Shown here one piece after another: positions 6,086 to 15,200 of a stretch of 42,703 bases of DNA (its first letter is position 1; every line of letters starts with the position of its first letter). Position numbers and translations under genes: made by a program. Where the stretch lies: assembly GCA_020073105.1 (NCBI GenBank), contig JAIQFW010000007.1, positions 1 to 42,703 on the forward strand, read 5' to 3'. Source of the stretch: Terriglobia bacterium. Lineage in GTDB: Bacteria; Acidobacteriota; Terriglobia; Terriglobales; Acidobacteriaceae. Under the pieces are notes generated by a model. The model was not told the DNA's origin. It saw only the letters and a program-made list of their open reading frames with translations, and made no database searches.

Positions 6086-8119
6086 TCAGGCTCCCACCAA
6101 TTCCCGCTCCCCGGTCGGTTCGTACTCCACGATATACCCCGCCACAGCACTCGCCGCTACCGTTAGCGGACTGGCGAGATACATCTGACCGGGTCCGCTT
6201 CGCCCTGGGAAATTCCGGTTCTGGGCGCTGATGACTACCTGGTCCGGCCGCGTCGTGACTCCCGGTCCAGCATTGATGCATGCACCGCAACTCGGCTCGA
6301 TCACGAGCGCGCCGGCTTTCTGAAAAGTATCGAGATACCCTTTGCGTATGCAGTACTCCCGCGTTTCCTGCGATCCAAACTGGATATAGAACTTGACCGA
6401 GTCGGCCACCCGCCGGCCGTGTTTGAGCGCGTCGGCCAACACCGCGGCGTACATGTCCATGTCTTCGTTCTTGCCAGCAGTGCAGGTGCCTCCGTAGGCC
6501 AGTTCCACGGGGACCGGTGTATGAAAGTCGCGAATGTATTTGCCGTTGCCGGGATCACCGGGGGTGGCAACCATGGGCGTGATCTCGGCCGCGTCCAGTT
6601 CGATCACATGGGCGTATTGTGCGCTGGAGTCGCTGTACAGGCCTTCGATCATGGCTTCCGCCTGCTTCCGATCCATGCCACGGCGCTCGACCAGAAAATC
6701 CACCGCCTTGCGGTCAGGAGCCACGATGCCGGTGAATCCGCCGATTTCCGCCGCCATGTTGGTCATGGTCGCGCGTTCGTCCACGCTGAGGTCTTCAATG
6801 GCTTCGCCCGCGTACTCCATGACCTTGGCCAAGGCCTTGCCGCTGCGAACGTAATCCAGACTGAGAATCTTGAGAATGAAGTCTTTGGCGGTGACATTGG
6901 AATGCTTCTTGCCACGCACGATGATTTTCACCGACTCCGGCACGCGCACACGGACATCTTTGGTGATCCAACTATTGAACACGTCGGTTGTGCCGATACC
7001 AAAGGCCACACAGCCGATCGCGCCCACGTGCGGGGTGTGGGAATCGGAACCGATGTTCAATTGACCGGGCAGCGCGTAACTCTCGAGAACAATCGAGTGG
7101 CAAATCCCTTCCGAACCCTTGCGGTCCTTGAGTTCGCCATGCAGCTTGATTCCCTGCTTCTGTGCGAAGTCCTGCTGTTTGAGCTTGAGTTGCGTGGCGA
7201 GGTCCAGCAAGCCGAGTTTCTTCTTTTCTTCGGAGATGACCTCATCGAGGAAAGTCAGGTGATCGCGGAAAAACAGGATGGTCGAGGGATCGTTGACCTT
7301 GGCGTCCTTGCCGACATAGTGCTCGAAGAAAATCGCGGCCATGGGTGTGACGTACTCATGGCTGAAGCGCAGGTCGGCACGCGCGAAGCCGGTATCGCCG
7401 GGTTTCACGTGGTCCACTCCCACCTCTCCGGTCTCGGCAATCATGTGGCGGGCGAAGATTTTCTCCGCCAGGGTCATGGGACGCTTTTCGGTTCTGATCG
7501 GCGGCAGGAAGACTTTCTTTTGCATGCGCGCGACATTAAACGGGAAAAGCCCGCCGTACTCGATTACCTGCCGCGTGATTTCATCTTCGCCGGCGGTAAA
7601 CTCACTGAGCGCGATCTCCTCGCCCGTACGAATCTTGTCGATCAGCGAGAAGTTGGTCGAGGTCAGCAGTCCGAGGTTCTGGCAATTCTGCTTGTAGATC
7701 CGCTCGATATTCTCAGCGATGACCACGCGGATGCCGGCGCACATCTCGGCATAGGGCGACTGCTCACGGCTTGAGCCCTTGCCGCGGCGCTTGCCGCTCA
7801 CCGCACAGACAAAGCCAGCTTTCTTCACATCGCTACGGCCAATCGGCGTCACGTTGCCGCACTTCAGGCCCAGGTAAGGAATTTCTCCCAAGGTCTCGTC
7901 GAAATAGAAACAGTAATGCGCCGGGGTAATCTCGTCGGTAGAGATGTCATCGCGCAGTCTGGGATTACTGCCGGGATTCTTGGTGTCCCAAGGCAGGTCC
8001 TCGCCCGCTAGTTGGCGCCTAATGAGTTCGGGATCTTCGGTAAGAAAGAGGATGCGCCCGGTAAAGCGCACTCGATCGGGGCGTTTGTCGATTCTTCGTT
8101 CCAACAAGGAATCCATCAT
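6086..8119 (-). CDS. Aconitase/isopropylmalate-isomerase superfamily hydro-lyase with N-terminal swivel domain
   Basis: A 677-aa enzyme of the aconitase superfamily, probably an aconitate hydratase (citrate/isocitrate) but possibly homoaconitase-like. The small 'swivel' domain, normally C-terminal in AcnA or on LeuD, is at the N-terminus (GSSREQSPYAEMCAGIR at 115-131, then NCQNLGLL). A LeuC-like catalytic part follows from MTLAEKIFARHM at residue 215. The [4Fe-4S] ligands are present as Cys546 (GGTCTAGKNEDM) and Cys611/Cys614 (PSCGACINAGPG), and the active-site histidine segment is SDSHTPHVGAIG at 358-369. Order swivel-then-catalytic resembles AcnB without its HEAT-like domain. It has no adjacent leu or TCA genes to fix the substrate. 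Confidence 0.88.
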   Translation of the reverse strand: MMDSLLERRIDKRPDRVRFTGRILFLTEDPELIRRQLAGEDLPWDTKNPGSNPRLRDDISTDEITPAHYCFYFDETLGEIPYLGLKCGNVTPIGRSDVKKAGFVCAVSGKRRGKGSSREQSPYAEMCAGIRVVIAENIERIYKQNCQNLGLLTSTNFSLIDKIRTGEEIALSEFTAGEDEITRQVIEYGGLFPFNVARMQKKVFLPPIRTEKRPMTLAEKIFARHMIAETGEVGVDHVKPGDTGFARADLRFSHEYVTPMAAIFFEHYVGKDAKVNDPSTILFFRDHLTFLDEVISEEKKKLGLLDLATQLKLKQQDFAQKQGIKLHGELKDRKGSEGICHSIVLESYALPGQLNIGSDSHTPHVGAIGCVAFGIGTTDVFNSWITKDVRVRVPESVKIIVRGKKHSNVTAKDFILKILSLDYVRSGKALAKVMEYAGEAIEDLSVDERATMTNMAAEIGGFTGIVAPDRKAVDFLVERRGMDRKQAEAMIEGLYSDSSAQYAHVIELDAAEITPMVATPGDPGNGKYIRDFHTPVPVELAYGGTCTAGKNEDMDMYAAVLADALKHGRRVADSVKFYIQFGSQETREYCIRKGYLDTFQKAGALVIEPSCGACINAGPGVTTRPDQVVISAQNRNFPGRSGPGQMYLASPLTVAASAVAGYIVEYEPTGERELVGA

Positions 8120-8259
8120 GGTCGAAGTCTTTTAAGAATGGTCCCCACATTTCTATTGTAGCGCGTAGCATGGAATGACTAGCAGGTTGCCCAGACCATT
8201 TTCGAGCGATCACCGCTGGGGCTGGTAACCAATCGATACTTGTGGAGTCCCTAGCATTC

Positions 8260-9051
8260 ATGAGGCTGCCTCCAAGATTTCCGAAGTCCGGCTATGCAAT
8301 CACACTTTGTGTCCTCGTCACCCTTGCAACAGCAGCCCCACTTTGGCCATCCGAGCTGAAGATCACCTATCTCGCGAACGAGGGCGTACTACTTGACTGT
8401 CAAGGCAAGAAAGTTTTGATCGACGCCTTGTTCCGCGACAGCCTGGACGATTACATGAGGCACCCACCCGAGGTTCAGGAAAAACTTGAGACCGGCAAGC
8501 CTCCGTTTGACGGGGTTGGACTAGCGCTGGCGACACACTTCCACCTGGACCACTGGGACGCGGGGGCGATTTCACGTTTCCTGGTTAACAATCCGGGCGC
8601 GGTGTTTGCCTCAACCCCGCAGGCAACGGCCATGCTGCCCCACTCCCTTCAGGGCCGGGTTCGGGCGCTGTGGCCGGACAAAGATCATGACGTAGGCTTG
8701 AAGATGTCCGGAATCCAGGTTGATGCCTTCGCGTTAGAGCATGGAAAAACCCAAAATCTCGGATACCGCCTTTTAGTCTGTAGCGAAGTGGTTTTTCACC
8801 TGGGGGATGCCGGGGCATCTGACCAGAACTTCAAACCCGTGCTGCAGGCGGGCCATACCGACGTTGCCATGGTTCCCTTCTGGTGGTTGCTGGATTCAAA
8901 GAGCACGGCATTCATCAAGGACAAATGGAAGCCTAAGCATGTTGTGGCGTTGCACCTTGGGGCCACCGACAAGGAGTCTGGGCGGGAAATTCAGACGCAC
9001 TGGCCAAACGCGTGGGTATGCACCAAACAGGGCGAGGCACGAACATTCTGA
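8260..9051 (+). CDS. Secreted metallo-beta-lactamase-fold hydrolase
   Basis: About 263 aa. The N-terminus has a signal-peptide-like hydrophobic segment (ITLCVLVTLATAAPLW) ahead of ITYLANEGVLLDCQGKKVLIDA, the opening strands of UlaG-like MBL proteins. The metal motif is THFHLDHWD (HxHxDH). Further ligands are probably Asp in HLGDAGA and His in VVALHLGA. The frame also offers a GTG at 8242, but the ATG at 8260 gives a normal signal peptide. Presumably periplasmic; substrate unknown. It is transcribed divergently from the aconitase-like gene. Confidence 0.8.
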   Translation: MRLPPRFPKSGYAITLCVLVTLATAAPLWPSELKITYLANEGVLLDCQGKKVLIDALFRDSLDDYMRHPPEVQEKLETGKPPFDGVGLALATHFHLDHWDAGAISRFLVNNPGAVFASTPQATAMLPHSLQGRVRALWPDKDHDVGLKMSGIQVDAFALEHGKTQNLGYRLLVCSEVVFHLGDAGASDQNFKPVLQAGHTDVAMVPFWWLLDSKSTAFIKDKWKPKHVVALHLGATDKESGREIQTHWPNAWVCTKQGEARTF

Positions 9052-9102
9052 CGTCCGGCCCCAAATCCTCAGTGTTGAGAATTGCACAATATTGTGATTC
9101 AT

Positions 9103-9252
9103 TGTCATTTCGAGCGTAACCAGATTGGCCGTTCACGGACAATCTTGTGAAGTCGAGAAACCTGCTTTCCGGTTGGCCCCCGCAAACAGCAGGTTCCTCG
9201 ACTACGCTCCGTCCTCCGCCTAGCGGATGACGGAACTGCGCTCGGAATGACA
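9103..9252. repeat. Nested palindromic intergenic repeat (~150 bp)
   Basis: The ends tgtcatttcgagcg (9103-9116) and cgctcggaatgaca (9239-9252) form a 14-bp inverted repeat with one mismatch. Inside it, cgagaaacctgc (9154-9165) and gcaggttcctcg (9189-9200) form a second inverted repeat, also with one mismatch. Elements with this wording are widespread between acidobacterial genes and look like non-autonomous REP/MITE-type units. No coding capacity; it fills most of the 236-bp gap 9052-9287. Confidence 0.75.
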
Positions 9253-9287
9253 GCAGCGTGGTGGGCTGTCCTTATATTGTGTAAAGC

Positions 9288-10214
9288 TCAATGGTGGTGC
9301 CCGTGGGCGCGGTCGTACTTCTCTCCCGCGGGGATCGCGACATCCAGCCGGTTTTGCTTCGGCGCGAGCGGGCAGGTGGCATACGGGGTCACGGCGCAGG
9401 GAGGATTGTAGGCACGGTTGAAGTCGAGAACCACCTTGCCGTTGACCACAGGATCGGTATCCAGAAAGCGCCCGCCAGGGTAGGTGTCGGTCTTCGCGGT
9501 CGGGTCGTTGAAGACGAAGAAGAGGCTCTTGGCTGGGTCCCCGCCAAGCGACGTCAACTGCATTTTCTGACCCTTGACCGTAAACTCCACCGTGCCCGGA
9601 ACCGGCGTATGGGTCACGTCGCCCAGGATGTTGGGGACATCCACCGTTTTCTTGCCATCCGCAGGAATCCAGGTCGCAGTGACGCGGTAAGCGGCATTCG
9701 CCGGGTAGAAGACGGGGCCGCGATAATTCTTCACCGCGTCGCTGTCGAGATCCTTAAGGCGGATGCCTACTCGCTCGCCCCGCTTGATGACGTGAAAGCG
9801 CAGGTTCCCCATCTCGACCACAGTACGATTTCCGGAGGTGTCAGGCTGCAGAGGCGAGACGGTCACTGCCTTGCCTGCGATGGTGGCGTGCGCATCGGCG
9901 GCGAGTTTAACGGTCACTCCCTGGCCCTGCAGCGTAAAGACGCCGGCATGAGCTGGACCTTTGGGGAACACGATCGCGTTATCTGCGGCGCTGCCGAAGC
10001 TGTTGTCTCCGGGTTTGAGCCAGAACAGTCCGGCCAGCGGCAGCCAGTTCTGCTTGAGATCATCAACCAGTCCGGCTTTCCACTTGTCAAAAGATTGCAC
10101 TGGCTGGCTGCGCTGGGTGTTGGTCTTGCTGGAAGCCGCCGGCTTCGCGTCGCGGGCCCAGAGCAGCCCCGGTAACAACAGCAGCGCCGCGATGGTTCGC
10201 GCCTTCAATGTCAC
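9288..10214 (-). CDS. Secreted DUF1684-family protein
   Basis: A 308-aa protein with a cleavable-looking signal peptide (ARTIAALLLLPGLLWA). The body is typical of DUF1684: WLPLAGLFWLKPGDNSFG near the N-terminus and, near the C-terminus, the conserved DFNRAYNPPCAVTPYATCPL followed by NRLDVAIPAGEK. The two Cys in the latter motif are the most conserved feature. It ends in a His-rich tail (HGHHH). The start is a GTG at 10214 with AGGAG about 8 bases upstream. The function of the family is not established; location is periplasm or extracellular. It lies 59 bp after the cupin gene on the same strand. Confidence 0.88.
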   Translation of the reverse strand: MTLKARTIAALLLLPGLLWARDAKPAASSKTNTQRSQPVQSFDKWKAGLVDDLKQNWLPLAGLFWLKPGDNSFGSAADNAIVFPKGPAHAGVFTLQGQGVTVKLAADAHATIAGKAVTVSPLQPDTSGNRTVVEMGNLRFHVIKRGERVGIRLKDLDSDAVKNYRGPVFYPANAAYRVTATWIPADGKKTVDVPNILGDVTHTPVPGTVEFTVKGQKMQLTSLGGDPAKSLFFVFNDPTAKTDTYPGGRFLDTDPVVNGKVVLDFNRAYNPPCAVTPYATCPLAPKQNRLDVAIPAGEKYDRAHGHHH

Positions 10215-10273
10215 ATCTGGCTCCTAAGTGGCTAGCACCGCACACGCTCACCGTCGGACTCCGGCAAGATTTC

Positions 10274-10774
10274 TCAGGGCGTCTTCCCGATGTCCGCTTT
10301 ACTGATCGGCCCGCTGACCCAATTGATGTCCCAACCGGAATCCACCGTGATGAATACCAGAGCGTCATCCGATGCCCAAGCCTGGTGCGGCATTCGGGCG
10401 GGGATGTAGTTGAACCCGCCCGGCCCGAGTGGCTCACGTCTGCCTTCATGCTCGAACACCCAATTACCGTGTATGACGGTGTGGGTTTCGTTGGCGCTGT
10501 GCCAGTGCATAGGAACGTGCAGGCGTTTGGGTACTCGAATCAGCAGTTGGGTCGCGTGAGTTGTGGGATCAACGCGCAGCACTGAGATCTGCGGAGAATC
10601 ACTGCCGAGTTCCGGAACAATCGGTTGCCAAGATAGGTCTTCATATTTGGCGCTCATCGCCTTCGCTATCGTATCCGGCGGAGCGGACTGCTCCCCGTGA
10701 CCCTGTGCCAACACGCACACGGAGCAGAGCACGAACCATAGCAGACAGCCAAAAACAACCTTGGTCATTTTCAT
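10274..10774 (-). CDS. Secreted cupin-domain protein
   Basis: About 166 aa with a signal peptide (VVFGCLLWFVLCSVCVLAQG) and one cupin barrel. Metal motif 1 is PMHWHSANETHTVIHG, with two His, a Glu and a His in the expected order; motif 2 is GGFNYIPARMPHQAW. The C-terminal Trp-rich stretch resembles ChrR/DUF4437-type cupins. The frame extends 31 residues upstream, but the ATG at 10774 begins the signal peptide. It sits 40 bp downstream of the suhB-like gene, perhaps in the same transcript, with DUF1684 following. Substrate unknown. Confidence 0.82.
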   Translation of the reverse strand: MKMTKVVFGCLLWFVLCSVCVLAQGHGEQSAPPDTIAKAMSAKYEDLSWQPIVPELGSDSPQISVLRVDPTTHATQLLIRVPKRLHVPMHWHSANETHTVIHGNWVFEHEGRREPLGPGGFNYIPARMPHQAWASDDALVFITVDSGWDINWVSGPISKADIGKTP

Positions 10775-10814
10775 AGCCCTAGGACCCCGAAAGGAATTTT
10801 CGGATAGGCTACCA

Positions 10815-11657
10815 CTATCTCCGATGCTCTTGCATGTCGGGCAAGGGTTCCAGCCCGCGTCCGGCAAAGATCTGCTCGAACTCGCTCTGCAAGGCCTCGT
10901 GCACCAGCCCGTTGGACGCCAGGGTTTCGCGACTGTTCAGCTGAAATGGTCCGCCGTGAAAGTCGGTGACCTTTCCCCCTGCCTCCTGCACGATCAGCAC
11001 GCCCGCCGCGGTGTCCCACGGGTTGAGGTTGAATTCCCAGAACCCGTCGAAACGGCCGCAAGCCACACAGCACAGATCGAGGGCCGCCGATCCGGCGCGG
11101 CGCACGCCATGGGTGTGCAGCGTGATCTGATGGTAGAAGTAAATATTCGGATTCTGGTGCCGCTTGTGGCTGGGGAAGCCTGTCGCCACCAGGCACTCCG
11201 ACAGCTTGGCAGTCTTAGAAACCTGGATGGGCTGCTGATTCAGCCACGCGCCACTTCCCTGCTCGGCGGCGAAAAGTTCATCCCGGGTAGGATCGTAAAC
11301 CACGCCAGCGATCCGCTGGCCCCGATGCTCCAGGCCCATCGAGACGCAAAAAACGGGGAAGCCGTGAGCGAAATTTGTAGTTCCGTCCAGAGGATCGACG
11401 TACCAGCGGTAGTCGCTGCCGGTATCTTGCAAGCCACCTTCCTCGCCCAGGATGTCGTGCGTGGGCCAGCGTTCCCGGATACGCTCGCGAATCAGGACCT
11501 CCGTCTTGCGGTCCGCGATCGTGACCAGGTCCGCCTCGCCTTTGTATTCCACGGTGACGCGCTGGCGGAAGTACTTCATCAGCAGCGCGCCGGCCTCGCG
11601 CGTAATCTGCGACATTGCGGGAAGAAACTCGGATTGAGTGGGTTGGAAGAGAGCCAC
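10815..11657 (-). CDS. suhB: Inositol monophosphatase family phosphatase
   Basis: A 280-aa Mg-dependent sugar-phosphate phosphatase of the SuhB/IMPase family. Motifs are complete: GEEGG (Glu72), WYVDPLDGTTNFAHG (Asp88, Asp91) and NPWDTAAGVLIVQEAGG (Asp215), which bind the metals and position the nucleophilic water. Start is the GTG at 11657, which keeps the N-terminal helix FLPAMSQITREAGALLMKYF; an ATG 14 codons further in is possible. Family members hydrolyse inositol-1-phosphate, and some act on fructose-1,6-bisphosphate or on histidinol phosphate, so the substrate is open. The 3' end is followed closely by the cupin gene. Confidence 0.92.
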   Translation of the reverse strand: MALFQPTQSEFLPAMSQITREAGALLMKYFRQRVTVEYKGEADLVTIADRKTEVLIRERIRERWPTHDILGEEGGLQDTGSDYRWYVDPLDGTTNFAHGFPVFCVSMGLEHRGQRIAGVVYDPTRDELFAAEQGSGAWLNQQPIQVSKTAKLSECLVATGFPSHKRHQNPNIYFYHQITLHTHGVRRAGSAALDLCCVACGRFDGFWEFNLNPWDTAAGVLIVQEAGGKVTDFHGGPFQLNSRETLASNGLVHEALQSEFEQIFAGRGLEPLPDMQEHRR

Positions 11658-11701
11658 GGCCTAGTGCAACCTTCCGGTGGATTTCGACAGCCGATGAGGG
11701 T

Positions 11702-11974
11702 TCACTTGCGCCTGCCGCCATCCTCGGCGATGTACATGATCTCGTGTTTGAAGATGAACAGGTTGGGCTTGTCCTCGCGGGTCAATCGAACCATGTTCTT
11801 GTCGTAGTATTCGATCCAGCCGTACACGACTTCACCGTCGGCCAGCTTGATGCTCACAGGTTTCTGCTTCTCGCCCAGCGATTTCAGATAAGCGGCTTCT
11901 TCCGAAGTCTCTTCTGGAGGTGTGCTCTTCGGCTTGCGAGGTCCGCCCGGCGTGCCTTGTCCGTGAAATGACAT
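11702..11974 (-). CDS. hfq: Hfq/Sm-like RNA-binding protein
   Basis: A 90-aa protein with one Sm fold. After a disordered Pro/Gly-rich N-terminus come YLKSLGEKQKPVSIKLADG (helix and Sm1), VVYGWIEYYDKNMVRLTR and LFIFKHEIMYIAED. The FKHEIMYI segment corresponds to the Hfq Sm2 signature (YKHAIST in E. coli), keeping Lys-His but changing its surroundings. Hfq hexamers pair small RNAs with mRNAs. The assignment to this acidobacterial Hfq-like group is from overall pattern and length; sRNA-chaperone activity is inference. It lies 44 bp upstream of the suhB-like gene on the same strand. Confidence 0.75.
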   Translation of the reverse strand: MSFHGQGTPGGPRKPKSTPPEETSEEAAYLKSLGEKQKPVSIKLADGEVVYGWIEYYDKNMVRLTREDKPNLFIFKHEIMYIAEDGGRRK

Positions 11975-12027
11975 AGGGTCATTTTACACGGAGCGCAACC
12001 TGTGAAACGCCCGAGCGGAAGCCGGGA

Positions 12028-12180
12028 AGCACCCCAGTTGGCTCTTCGCCGGGCTTCTCCGCGCTCTCTGCGGCAGTTCTCTGCGACCTCCGCGATTTAG
12101 GACTTTGGGCTTGCTGCCGGCTTGTCCAAACCTTAGAACGCTGAGGCCGCTGAGAACGGCCGCCGAGTTCGCGGAGAACC
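12028..12180. repeat. Imperfect inverted repeat of the 'ctctgcg' family, copy A
   Basis: The gap 11975-12219 is filled by a large imperfect hairpin. The arm from gccgggcttctccgcg (12048) to gcgatttagga (12102) is mirrored by 12128-12180, whose reverse complement reads ggttctccgcgaactcggcgg... The first arm is clearly related to 38842-38896 near the second VWFA gene. Interspersed, non-coding, GC-rich. Confidence 0.6.
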
Positions 12181-12219
12181 CGCGATGGAGCACTGCCAAA
12201 ACCCGGATTTTCCGCCCGG

Positions 12220-15200
12220 CTAGAACGACACCTTCAAGGAAAACTCCATGGCGCGTGGAGACCCAAGGGCAAACACGCCGGAGCCCAGTCCCAGCCGATT
12301 GTTGTTGGGCTGGCGCCCCGAAGTGCCGTTGACCGAGCCAGGAGTTCCGCTCAGCGTCCCGCTCAGGGGACTGGCCGAACCGTTGAAGTTGGCGAAGTTC
12401 ATCACGTTGAAGAACGAGACGCCCGGTTGAATTTCCGCCCGGTCTTTCACCCGGTAGCGCCAGGTCAAGCTCAGATCGGAGGCCCGCAACCAACCCATGT
12501 TTGCCTGGTTGGCCGGCGCCAGCGGGATGGGCTGCTGTACGCCCCCAAGCGCCCGTAGCTGGCCCGAAGTGAACAGCCCCTCCTGGATCAGCACCTGGCC
12601 CGCGGGTGTGGGCTGGCCGGCAAAATTCTGGTTGTAGTTCTGGATGAAGCCATTCAGGTTGCTGGCTTTGACCTGGCGTCCGAAGGAACCAATGTTGGTT
12701 CCGGGCAAAATGTCGCCAAAGCCACCGTTGGAGGCAAAGCTGCCGTCGCCGGTGCCATCTCCCGTGATATCCGTCACAAAGATTCCACCTGCATCACCCG
12801 ACGCTGGGAGGGTGAGGGCGACGGGAAGCGGACTGTAAAAGTGGCTGATGAGTCCAAGACGAAACGAATATGGCAGGTCCACGGTACCGCCGAGGGAAAC
12901 CTGGTGCCTGCGGTCCAACCCGCTGGGGCCCACGTAGCGGAGCGGGCGATTGAAGTCGGTGGCAATGTTGATGAAGTCGCTGTCGCTGGCCGTAGCCACG
13001 TACTTCGAATAAGAGTAGGAGAACTGAACATCCAGACCGCGAACATCCTTGAAGGGACTGCGCAGGTGTTGTTTGGCCGAGAGCTGCAGCGCGTTGTAAA
13101 CCGAGCGGCCGATGGGAAACAGCATCTGGTTGGCTCCCAGGTTTGGGTTGATGCCGGGGAAGGCCGCACCGGGACACGGGCCGCCGCTGCAAAAGGAGTA
13201 GCCGGAATCGAGGCCATTGCCGGCATAATCGCTGATGTGGGCGCCGGCAGTGATTGCGCAGTTGATCCCGGCAATGCCCGGGGCGCAGCCAAAGGCGGCG
13301 TTGGTGGCGTCAATGGCGCTCAGGGCATTGGCCCGGCTGAAGTAGCGGGAATCTCCCACGTGATTGGTATCCACACCGAGCAAGGTGTGCGTCCCAATGT
13401 TGCGCAGATAATCGGCGGTAAAGACCATGCCATTGCGGAACTCGTGCTGCATCCCAAAATTCATCTGCACGGAACGAGGACTGACGTAGTCCGGCGCAAA
13501 CATGGTTGTGCCTGTCGCATCCAGGCCGGCCGAAAGTGCATTGCCGATGAACGAAGGATTGACCGCCGGCCCCGCAGCGAGCGTCGCAGCCTGATATTGT
13601 GCCTGGAAAGCCGCGATCTGCCCGGCCACGCTTCCAATGGGTTGCCCGCAGACCGTGCTCCAGTCCTGCGTCTGACCATCGGGCAGGGTGAAAATGCCAC
13701 CTCCGCCATTGGAGCAAACCGAAGGAGTTGCCAGGAACAACCCGGAAGGCAATCTCGCCGGCCGGTCATACAACACGTTGTTCCAGACGGCATTTTCGTA
13801 GAACAGGCCGATGCCCGCGCGAAAGACCGTCTTACCTGCGCGGCCGGGATCCCAGGCAATGCCCACCTGTGGAGCAAAGTTCAGGTTGGGCTGGTGGACC
13901 CGTTTGCCAAGCCCGGCGCCGAACTGCTCCAGCTCCGCAACCGGCCCTAAATCGCTATCGGTCCGGCCGGTATCTCTCACGTAGCGGACTCCGTAGCTGA
14001 GCGTGAAGTTCGGCTTCATCTTCCAGGAATCACCCACGTAGAGAGAGAGGCGATTGTCGGGCCCGATGCCACCAGCCGGGAACCCGAACGCGGCTTTCTC
14101 GGATCCGAAGCCCTGCCCGTTGCCGAGTTGGACGTCAACCACGGGGTAGTTCAGCGGATTGCCCGCGCCACCCGGAAGCGCCAGACAGGCGGCGTTGCAG
14201 TCATTAACTCCCGACCCTACCGCGGGGGCAAGCTTCAGGAAGCTGGCAAAACCTCCACTCCAGATGTGATTGAACCCGGCGCCGTAGCGGAAGATGTGTG
14301 CTCCCCAGGCTTTGCTGCCGTCGTATTTGATCTGGTGGTTCGCCTGATAAGTCTGCTGAGGCGCGAGGTAGTTTGGCCCGGAGCAAAAGAAATCGGCCCC
14401 CGGCGTCAGGCAGTCGGGATCGTCGCCAATCGCCAATTCCAAGCCCGGCGCGGGGTTGAAGATGCCGGACCCGGCGACTGCGTCTACGATCTGATTGCGG
14501 AACTTGGTGTATCCAAAACGGATGCTGTGGGTATAACCGCCGGTATTGAAATCCAGACCCACGGCATGCACGGGTGTGTGGTTGGTGTTGGCGAACGGTT
14601 GAAAGGAGTTCGGAATATAGGCCAGCACGCTCCGGTTCTGATCGTAGGAAAACCGGTAGAACAGTTTGTAGTTGTTGTTGATCTGCCAATCCAGCCGGCC
14701 GATTCCCTCCGCCTCCCGGAAGGGGGCGTTGAAATTCCCGGTAATCGCCTGGAAGGGCCCGCCGGACAAGACTGGATTCAGCAAGTCCTGCTTGGTCCTC
14801 TCCGCATCGATGAAGAAAAACAGCTTGTCTTTCATGATGGGACCGCCAAAACTCCCGCCGAATTGGTTTCTCTGGAAAGGATTGTCAGTGGCTCCGGGAA
14901 GGTTCGCGTTGAGGCTCTGATCACGGAAGTAATAGTAGCCATCGCCGTGATACGAGTTCGTACCGGACTTGGTAGTGACATTGACCGAGCCTGACGAGGT
15001 CAGCTCAGTCGAGAGGTCCAAGGACGATTGCTGCAACTGAAATTCCTGGATCGCACCTTCTGGGATGTTTTGCGTGGTCGTACCCACGGTTTCATCGCTG
15101 ATGTCGAGACCGTCGACTTCGATGCGGGCAGTTCGTCCGAAACGTCCGCCGAAGGAGATTGAGGAGAATCCGTTCTTAGTGGGATCGAAATTCCCCCCGT

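Noticed and set aside
6419-7774. A 451-codon open frame on the plus strand
   Set aside because: It lies wholly antisense to the aconitase-family gene, has no recognisable motifs and the His/Val/Asp-rich composition of a reverse-strand shadow in GC-rich DNA.
10761-11807. A 348-codon plus-strand frame opposite the suhB and Hfq-like genes
   Set aside because: Antisense to an intact IMPase gene with all motifs; nothing recognisable in it.
12841-14994. Two long plus-strand frames opposite the TonB receptor
   Set aside because: Shadows of the 1166-aa receptor gene, without motifs or ribosome-binding sites.
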